This document shows, piece by piece, positions 48,239 through 53,915 of a stretch of 53,915 nucleotides of DNA. Numbering within the stretch: position 1 is the stretch's first letter; each line of letters begins with the position of its first letter. The position numbers and the translations under genes were made by a program. Origin of the DNA: Pseudomonas asplenii (GTDB taxonomy: Bacteria > Pseudomonadota > Gammaproteobacteria > Pseudomonadales > Pseudomonadaceae); NCBI RefSeq assembly GCF_001293465.1, contig NZ_JSYZ01000025.1:83627-137541 (forward strand), read 5' to 3'. The notes under the pieces were generated by a model that was not told the DNA's origin, searched no databases, and worked only from the letters and a program-made list of their open reading frames with translations.

Positions 48239-49393
48239 ATGAGTGCCGTGATCAAAGACCCTGCACAACAGAACGACCGCACCCTGGTCAGCCTGCGCAA
48301 CCTGAACAAGCACTACGGCGACTTCGCCGCGGTGGACAACATCTCGCTGGACATCAGGGACGGCGAGTTCCTGACCTTCCTGGGCTCCAGTGGCTCGGGC
48401 AAGAGCACCACCCTGTCGATGCTGGCCGGCTTCGAGAGCCCCAGCTCCGGGGAAATCCTGGTCGAGGGCAAGTCGCTGGTCAACGTGCCGCCGCACAAGC
48501 GTGACATCGGCATGGTGTTCCAGCGCTACTCGCTGTTCCCGCACCTCTCGGTGCGCGACAACATCGCCTTCCCGCTGGCCATCCGCAAGCTGGCAGCCGC
48601 CGAGCGCGACAAGCGCGTCGACGCCATGCTCAAGCTGGTCCAGCTGGACAAGTTCGCCCACCGCCGCCCCGCGCAATTGTCCGGCGGCCAGCAGCAGCGC
48701 GTGGCGATCGCCCGGGCGCTGGTCTACGAGCCACGCATCCTGCTGATGGACGAACCGCTCGGCGCCCTGGACAAGAAGCTGCGCGAAGACCTGCAGGACG
48801 AGCTGCGCCAGTTGCATCGGCGACTGGGCATCACCATCGTCTACGTGACCCACGATCAGGAAGAAGCCATGCGCCTGTCCCAGCGTATCGCCATCTTCAG
48901 CCATGGCAAGATTGTCGGCCTGGGCAGCGGCTACGACCTCTACCAGAACCCGCCGAACGCCTTCGTCGCCTCGTTCCTCGGTAACTCCAACTTCCTGCGG
49001 CTCAAGGCCCAGGGCAACGGTGCCGCCGGTTTCGAAGGGCAAGGGCTGTCTATCCGCCTGACCTCGGGCCTGCAGAACGGCCAGGACATCCTGCTGATGG
49101 TGCGTCCGGAGAAGGCCCTGGCCCTGAGCCTGGAACAGGCCGCCGCCGACCCGCTGGCCGCCGGCTGGAACCAGGTCAGGGCAACCGTCAGCGAGGTGCT
49201 GTTCCTCGGTGAAAGCCAGACCTGCAGCGTCGTCACCCAGGGCGGTACGGCCATGACCGTCAAGGCCTTGTCCGCCACCGGCATGCCGCTCAAAGCCGGA
49301 GATTCAGTCGCCGTGCGCTGGGCCACAGCCGATGCCTGCGTCTATACCGAGTGGCAGGAAAGCGACCTGAACAAGGCCGCCGGCAGCCACTGA
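48239..49393 (+). CDS. ABC transporter ATP-binding protein (PotA-like)
   Basis: A 384-residue ATPase with Walker A LGSSGSGKSTT, Q-loop MVFQRYSLFPHLSV, signature QLSGGQQQRVAIARAL, Walker B ILLMDEPLGALD and the H-loop YVTHDQEEAM, then a C-terminal TOBE domain (about 290-384, e.g. ILLMVRPEKALALS and GQSQTCSV-like strand). It powers the spermidine/putrescine-class importer of this operon. GGGAG before the ATG at 48239. A hairpin follows at 49406-49445. Confidence 0.9.
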   Translation: MSAVIKDPAQQNDRTLVSLRNLNKHYGDFAAVDNISLDIRDGEFLTFLGSSGSGKSTTLSMLAGFESPSSGEILVEGKSLVNVPPHKRDIGMVFQRYSLFPHLSVRDNIAFPLAIRKLAAAERDKRVDAMLKLVQLDKFAHRRPAQLSGGQQQRVAIARALVYEPRILLMDEPLGALDKKLREDLQDELRQLHRRLGITIVYVTHDQEEAMRLSQRIAIFSHGKIVGLGSGYDLYQNPPNAFVASFLGNSNFLRLKAQGNGAAGFEGQGLSIRLTSGLQNGQDILLMVRPEKALALSLEQAAADPLAAGWNQVRATVSEVLFLGESQTCSVVTQGGTAMTVKALSATGMPLKAGDSVAVRWATADACVYTEWQESDLNKAAGSH

Positions 49394-49405
49394 TACCCGC
49401 CTGCT

Positions 49406-49445
49406 CTCCCTGTCGTCGCGGTCGACTGTCGGCACCGGCAGGGAG
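49406..49445. terminator. Hairpin after the ABC operon
   Basis: CTCCCTG (49406-49412) pairs with CAGGGAG (49439-49445) around a 26-base loop, followed by the palindrome GGGAGCTCCC region and CTACTCTTCCC. Plausible but weak terminator. Confidence 0.4.
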
Positions 49446-49541
49446 CTCCCTACTCTTCCCTTCGAAGCCATCGAATAAATTTCGTGTCCGCGTGTTATAT
49501 CTGGCAGACACGGACGTTCCTCCGTGCCCCGGAGACCGTCG

Positions 49542-50168
49542 ATGAGAACCCTGCTATCCGTGATCGCCCTGGCAACGGCCTGCCTGAGCAGCGCCGCCAT
49601 GGCTGCGCCCGAGGCCTGGAAGCTGGCCCATGAAGAGGACGGCATCCAGGTTTTCCTGAGCAAAGTGCCGGGTTCGCGTTACCAGAGCTTTCGCGGCGTG
49701 ACCGCTATCAAGGCCGAGGTCTCCACCTTGCGCGACCTGCAGGAAAATCTGCGGGTCGCTTGCAAGTGGCTGTACGCCTGCGCCGAGATGCGCCTGTTGA
49801 AGAACGACGGCGACGACACCTGGGTCTACCTGACCACCGACCTGCCCTGGCCGGCGGCCCCGCGGGACATGGTGCTGCATGTGCATACCGAACAGAATGA
49901 CGACGGCAGCCTGATCCGCCGCCTGGAGGCGGCCCCCGACTATCTGCCGTCGGTGCCCGGCCAGATCCGCGTGCGCCAGTTGAGTGGCGTGTGGAAGATG
50001 CTGCCCAGGGGTAATGGCGAGACCGAGGTGACCTACCAGTTGCAGGCCGAGCCGGCGGGCGACATTCCCTCCTGGCTGGCCAACCGGTTCGTGGTAGACG
50101 CGCCGATGGTCAGCCTCAGGACGTTGCGCGCGGTGGCCGAGCGCCAGGGTGTGCGGGACATGCCCTGA
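49542..50168 (+). CDS. START domain-containing secreted protein
   Basis: A 208-residue protein with a signal peptide (LLSVIALATACLSSAAMAA) followed by a START/SRPBCC fold: WKLAHEEDGIQVFLSKVPG, SFRGVTAIKAEVSTLRDLQE, YLTTDLPWPAAPRDMVLH and SWLANRFVVDAPMVSLRTLR. Bacterial START proteins of this kind likely bind lipid or another hydrophobic ligand in the periplasm. GGAG before the ATG at 49542. It stands alone between the transporter operon and the convergent HNH gene (3-base gap). Confidence 0.82.
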   Translation: MRTLLSVIALATACLSSAAMAAPEAWKLAHEEDGIQVFLSKVPGSRYQSFRGVTAIKAEVSTLRDLQENLRVACKWLYACAEMRLLKNDGDDTWVYLTTDLPWPAAPRDMVLHVHTEQNDDGSLIRRLEAAPDYLPSVPGQIRVRQLSGVWKMLPRGNGETEVTYQLQAEPAGDIPSWLANRFVVDAPMVSLRTLRAVAERQGVRDMP

Positions 50169-50171
50169 ACC

Positions 50172-51200
50172 TCAGCGGCTCAAACGCGCCCTGAACCCCT
50201 CCAGCCACTCCCGAACCATGGCCGAGTAAGGCGCTTCGGGCCGAGCCATGGTCTTGATCTCGCCGAGTATCTGCTCCTGGAGAAAACGCAGGCGCCTGGC
50301 AATGCGTTCATTGCGCGCTCGCGCCTGCTCGCTCTCGACAACCGGAGCCTCACTGTCGGGCTCCAGTTCCTGCGCCATCAGCCCCATTTCCACCGCCAGC
50401 ATCTCCAGAAACTCCAACTGGCGCAGCACCCGCGTGCGCTCCTGCACCAGCCCGAGACGGTTGAGGCCATAGACATGGATCGACACCGCGCCCCGCAGGC
50501 TCAACCCACCCGCCAGGGCCTGCTCGATCACCCCACGCAGCTCCGGCCGGACACCTGCCACACCACCGGCCAGGGCCAGACCGCCGCTGTCATGAGGCTT
50601 GGGTAGGACCAGGCCGATCAGATTTTCGCTGTCGACATGAAAACGCAGGTGCTCCTGTGGCTGATCCCGGCACGGGTCCAGCAGCAATGCCTGCTCGCCG
50701 GAAAAATCCCGGGCCCCCACCGCAGCCCGCTGACCGAGGATCGGAAAGCTGTCCTGCTTGCCGGTCTGGACCACCCGTGAACGGCTGAAATCACGTCCCT
50801 CATTGACCAGGCTGACCAGACTGGCCGAGAGCGTGGGCGTCACCTGGCCACTGCGCCGGTTGCAGTGAATACAGCTGGGCAGCAGGTTTTCCCAATCCAT
50901 GGCGATCCACCAGTAGCCGGGATGATCCGGTTCCTCGTAGACGCGGCCCTTGGGTCGGTAGTGCTCGATATCCACCGGGGCACTGCCGTAGTAGAAGCTC
51001 TCGCAGTAGGCGCATTTACCGTGGAACAGCTCATGCAGCTGTTTCTTCACGCTGTCGGACTTGTAGACGGCAAAGGCGGGTAACGCCCCCGTTGGCGCCA
51101 TGAAGTAATCCTGGAGTTTCTGCAGCTCCTTTTTCGCTGGCGAGTCATCTCCCAACATCGCATCGGGCACGGGGACACTGTCGCGGCTGACGGCACGCAT
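50172..51200 (-). CDS. HNH endonuclease-like protein (Septu PtuB-like)
   Basis: A 342-residue protein. The HNH core is intact: Cys63/Cys66 (GKCAYCE), Glu79-His80 (VDIEHYRPKG), Asn105 (DWENLLPSC), Cys110/Cys113 and Asn114 (SCIHCN). The four cysteines form a zinc knuckle and EH the metal site. This resembles PtuB nucleases of Septu anti-phage systems and TIGR02646-type proteins, which accompany SMC-like ATPases. Helices follow from about 165, with LLLDPCRDQPQEH in the middle. Its ATG is 3 bases after the stop of the ATPase gene, so they form one operon; this nuclease is probably the toxic effector. Confidence 0.78.
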   Translation of the reverse strand: MRAVSRDSVPVPDAMLGDDSPAKKELQKLQDYFMAPTGALPAFAVYKSDSVKKQLHELFHGKCAYCESFYYGSAPVDIEHYRPKGRVYEEPDHPGYWWIAMDWENLLPSCIHCNRRSGQVTPTLSASLVSLVNEGRDFSRSRVVQTGKQDSFPILGQRAAVGARDFSGEQALLLDPCRDQPQEHLRFHVDSENLIGLVLPKPHDSGGLALAGGVAGVRPELRGVIEQALAGGLSLRGAVSIHVYGLNRLGLVQERTRVLRQLEFLEMLAVEMGLMAQELEPDSEAPVVESEQARARNERIARRLRFLQEQILGEIKTMARPEAPYSAMVREWLEGFRARLSR

Positions 51201-51203
51201 GCT

Positions 51204-53531
51204 TCAGATGCCCTCCAGGATGCCGAGGATGCGCTGTTTGGCGGCGCTGCGCAGTTGGGCAAGCTTCTGTGTCGAGACCTGTCTACGGCTGTCCAGGTAC
51301 TCGACCACCGCCTCCTGCACCAGCCGCTGAACCTCGCTGGAACCCACCGGCAAGGCGTCGCTGATATCACGTTCCAACCGCCGTAGCAGGTCCTGCTGCG
51401 GCACAGTCAACCGTTCGCCCCGCTCCCGCGCGTTCAACAGATCGGCCAGGCCGGCCAGTTCACGCTCGGTCTCAGGCTGGTCAGTGGAGGCCAGGCTGAA
51501 GAAGTCCGAGGTCAGCAGCTGTTCGACCGTGAGTTGGCTGACATTCGGCAGGCGAACCAGTTGCTCGACCATCACCGGCCACTGGACATCCGTGCGTTGA
51601 TCGCTGGACACACGCTGCATGACGATCACCTCACCATCCTGCATGCCGCGCAGGCACAGCGGATCGTGAGTGGTGACAATGAAAGTGACCTGCGGCAACG
51701 CCTCCCGCAACGCGCGCATGATCTGAATTTTCCAGCGTGGATGCAGGTGCGCTTCCACCTCGTCGATCAGTACCACGGCCTGTGCCGTTTCCAGGCTTTC
51801 GAAATGCGGATTGAGGCGTCGATTCATCAGGCCCTGGATGATGTCACAGGCCATTGCCAGGACTGAACGGTAACCCGATGAAGCCAGGCTCAGTGGCGTT
51901 CGGCACAGGGGCTGGCCATCGCCTGCCGATGTGACGATCAGGCAGCGCTGGTTCTGCGGGTCGCGTTCCATGATCTCGAACGAGCCCTCGATCGAGAGGA
52001 TGCCGCGCAAGGTTCGAACCACACTGTTGAAGGCATCTGCCTTGAGACTCAGCAACCATTTTTCCGGATTGGACAGCAGAGCTGTCGAGTCGAAAAGGTT
52101 GATGATCGATTTACTTGGGCTACGAGGGCTGACCCGCTTCTGGTATTGCCGAAAGGCACCATAGGCAAAGACCTGAGGCAAGAGCGGCTGACCGTCAACC
52201 GACAGTCCACGGTCTTCATGCCAGAACTCGCCCTCGCTGATCGTCAGGTGCCGTTCACTACCGCCCTGGAACACCGCTACCACCGATGCCAGACTGCAAC
52301 GGGGAGTCTGCACCGCGCCCAGTAACTCGGGATCCAGAGGCAACGAGGCGTAGTCCACCGGCAGTTTCGTACAAGCCAGATCGCTGCTGAGCACCAAAGC
52401 TGTGGCCTCAAGGATGGAGCTTTTTCCAGCGGCATTTTCACCGAGAATCAGCAGGGCCGGCCGAACAGCATTTGTGCCCGAGGACCGCCTGAGCGGCACG
52501 GCGGGTATCCTCAATTCAAGTTGCTCTATGCCCTTGAAGTTGCTGAAGCGGATCGATTCCAACGATGGGCAATCACGCGCCCCGAACGTCTCACTCTTTG
52601 CAACGGGTCTGGAATCGCGCACAGCAGTCCCTGCCAGACTGAGCTCCAACCCTCCATACCACTCAACGACATCAGCGCTTTCGCTAAGGGCCCGCAACGT
52701 GTGTTCGATACGATCCGGGGCCAGTTCCGAAGCTGAAACCCTGGACTTTGAAAGCGTCAGTACAATGCGTCGGCAGAGCAAATACCAGCAGCCACCAAAA
52801 TCCATTCGAGCAAAATCGAAAAGCACGGGATGTGAATCGTCCTCTCCCAAGGAAAAAGACCAGTTGCCTATAAGATCGTCGAAGTAAGTCTTCAGCTTGC
52901 TTTTGCGCAGCTTTAGCAACTGAATACGATTGAGCTTGAAGTGTGTGATGGTTGCAGCTGCGCGCTCGCTCAAGGCGTAGAGTTCACCCGACAGATCGAC
53001 CGACAGATGCCGGCTCAGGTCGACCCGCTCGCAAGGGTCGATCAAGACATGACGCTCCTTGAGTGGGTAGCCCCCCCACAGACCGTTACCAGCCTGTGCA
53101 TAGGCATCAACTTCTTGCGCCGAAGGCAAGGCTACCCGCCGCCCCAAAACCGGGAAGTGGTCCGGCCGTACAGGCTCGCAGTCCTTGCAAATGGCGTAGA
53201 GATTCTCCCAGGCACTGCTCAGCCAGATATAATAAAGGTGAGCGTTTGAAGTTCGCTCCAGTGGGCTGGCTTGCGCTCTCGGGCGAAATCGATAAGTTGC
53301 CTTAGACTGAACCACCCGTTCGCAGAACGCACATTTACCGTGAAATAACCGGTCCAACCCCGAACGGACTGAGTTCTCATTCAGATCGACAACCGGTTCC
53401 GGTGCCCGGCTCTGCGCCCGCTTGGTCCTGTCGGCAAGAAAGTAGTCGGCCAATGCCTGCCTGTCAGCATTGGCCTCCCGACTTTGCAACAGGCTCGGTG
53501 GCGGAACGGAACTGCGGTCGAAGCAATACAT
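51204..53531 (-). CDS. SMC/OLD-like ATPase with N-terminal degenerate HNH domain (Septu PtuA-like fusion)
   Basis: A 775-residue protein in two halves. Residues 1 to about 300 align along their length with the HNH partner: RSSVPPPSLL, LFHGKCAFCE (Cys67, Cys70), AWENLYAICKDCE (Asn110, Cys115, Cys118), LIDPCERVDLSRHL and FKLNRIQLLKLR. The catalytic EH is lost (ATYRFRPRA at 78-86). Residues 325-775 are an ABC/SMC-like ATPase: Walker A GENAAGKS 364-371, signature-like SLASSGYRS 548-556, Walker B VVLIDEVEAHLHP 586-598 and THDP 621-624. It would be the sensor/motor of a Septu-like defence pair with a pseudo-nuclease head. GGAGGAG precedes the ATG; G+C in 52741-52920 is only 47 percent, suggesting transfer. 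Confidence 0.8.
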   Translation of the reverse strand: MYCFDRSSVPPPSLLQSREANADRQALADYFLADRTKRAQSRAPEPVVDLNENSVRSGLDRLFHGKCAFCERVVQSKATYRFRPRAQASPLERTSNAHLYYIWLSSAWENLYAICKDCEPVRPDHFPVLGRRVALPSAQEVDAYAQAGNGLWGGYPLKERHVLIDPCERVDLSRHLSVDLSGELYALSERAAATITHFKLNRIQLLKLRKSKLKTYFDDLIGNWSFSLGEDDSHPVLFDFARMDFGGCWYLLCRRIVLTLSKSRVSASELAPDRIEHTLRALSESADVVEWYGGLELSLAGTAVRDSRPVAKSETFGARDCPSLESIRFSNFKGIEQLELRIPAVPLRRSSGTNAVRPALLILGENAAGKSSILEATALVLSSDLACTKLPVDYASLPLDPELLGAVQTPRCSLASVVAVFQGGSERHLTISEGEFWHEDRGLSVDGQPLLPQVFAYGAFRQYQKRVSPRSPSKSIINLFDSTALLSNPEKWLLSLKADAFNSVVRTLRGILSIEGSFEIMERDPQNQRCLIVTSAGDGQPLCRTPLSLASSGYRSVLAMACDIIQGLMNRRLNPHFESLETAQAVVLIDEVEAHLHPRWKIQIMRALREALPQVTFIVTTHDPLCLRGMQDGEVIVMQRVSSDQRTDVQWPVMVEQLVRLPNVSQLTVEQLLTSDFFSLASTDQPETERELAGLADLLNARERGERLTVPQQDLLRRLERDISDALPVGSSEVQRLVQEAVVEYLDSRRQVSTQKLAQLRSAAKQRILGILEGI

Positions 53532-53915
53532 GAATCTCCTCCATGAGAGGCGGGCCAGAGCAGCGCCTTTCGAAATCCGGCAACTCTAATCGGCAGGCGC
53601 CAAAAAGTAGAGGCGTTTTTCGTCGCCACTTCCTACCGCCCCAAGCAGCGTATCGATAAAAGGCCCGTTGCGCATTCGTCGAGAACGGGAGATGGCGGTG
53701 CGATGCCAGGAGATTATGCGGTGAAACTTATGGCCCATTCGCGGGCAAGCCCGGCTCCTACAGATGGGTGCCGTATGCAGGCTCTGTGTACGACGCAGAC
53801 CTGTAGGAACCGGGCTTGTCGCACCGCCGCGAAGCTCTTGCTCCTGCTCTTGCTTGTGATCTTGCTTTTGATCTACCCGCCCCGTTCCCAGCCGGCTGAG
53901 TGGAGGTTCTGTTTC
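53532..53915. other. Region upstream of the putative defence operon
   Basis: No convincing gene. The first about 200 bases should hold the promoter for the minus-strand ATPase/HNH operon, but no clear -35/-10 pair was found. REP arms follow (listed separately), then a run of CTTGCT/CTTTTGATCT direct repeats (53836-53874) of the kind often seen in Pseudomonas intergenic repeats. The window ends here. Confidence 0.5.
53738..53822. repeat. REP-type repeat pair at the right end
   Basis: 53738-53761 matches the right arm of the REP at 5889-5960 exactly (24 bases). 53803-53822 matches the left arm with two changes (GGAACCGGGCTTGTCGC). The arm order is reversed relative to the other copies and the spacing is 41 bases. 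Confidence 0.8.

Noticed and set aside
50172..53531. Retron or restriction-modification system
   Set aside because: No reverse transcriptase, msr/msd-like structure or methyltransferase is encoded next to the HNH/ATPase pair within the window; sequence right of 53915 is not visible.

Overview
The window reads as a stretch of a Pseudomonas chromosome, most likely from the P. fluorescens complex. The evidence is high G+C, dense gene packing with ATGA overlaps, strong AGGAG-type ribosome binding sites, short palindromic repeats with a 'TAGGAGCnGGGCTTGC' core typical of that group, and an isoleucine-type acyl-CoA operon in the order known from P. putida. No tRNA, rRNA, IS element, integrase, phage gene or CRISPR array was seen.

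Layout. (1) 180-2860: thiolase, 3-hydroxybutyryl-CoA dehydrogenase and a TetR regulator. (2) 2970-5858: a small lipoprotein, then a valine-type pair (3-hydroxyisobutyryl-CoA hydrolase and acyl-CoA dehydrogenase). (3) 5992-12909, minus strand: AraC regulator, acyl-CoA synthetase, SDR dehydrogenase, thiolase, acyl-CoA dehydrogenase and enoyl-CoA hydratase, which form the 2-methylbutyryl-CoA (isoleucine) branch. (4) 13121-15723: a membrane J-domain-like protein and an unknown partner. (5) 15832-21793: VOC protein, haloacetate dehalogenase, DctA carrier, LysR regulator and a LeuC/LeuD paralogue pair. (6) 21961-24286: lipoproteins and an LprI-like secreted protein. (7) 24554-28444: amino-acid-type ABC uptake with a fused permease/ATPase, a GntR regulator and a DUF1989 enzyme. 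(8) 29390-34496: Mg2+ P-type ATPase, a small basic protein, a Na/Pi-PhoU carrier and a SLOG protein. (9) 34681-37911: small genes, a HAD phosphatase and a stand-alone EPSP synthase. (10) 38310-49393: a catabolic and transport cluster (DUF1185, alpha/beta hydrolase, ALDH, flavin reductase, CMD protein, GntR, Nudix, DUF1330, RibB-like enzyme, PotABCD-like ABC transporter). (11) 49542-50168: START protein. (12) 50172-53531: a two-gene Septu-like (PtuB/PtuA) putative defence operon.

The two most interesting things are as follows. First, in the 50172-53531 operon an SMC-like ATPase carries at its N terminus a full-length but degenerate copy of the HNH nuclease encoded by the next gene. Second, in region 10 three intergenic sites share the 14-mer core ATTATGGTATnCCA. 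Two of them overlap promoter-like boxes, and the FCD-type GntR regulator lies inside the same cluster, so the whole pathway looks like one self-contained, substrate-induced regulon that includes its own flavin supply. The Mg2+/phosphate locus (region 8), the EPSP synthase with Phe at the glyphosate-relevant Pro position, and the LeuCD paralogues beside DctA also deserve attention. All functions are inferred by reading the sequence; no database search was possible.
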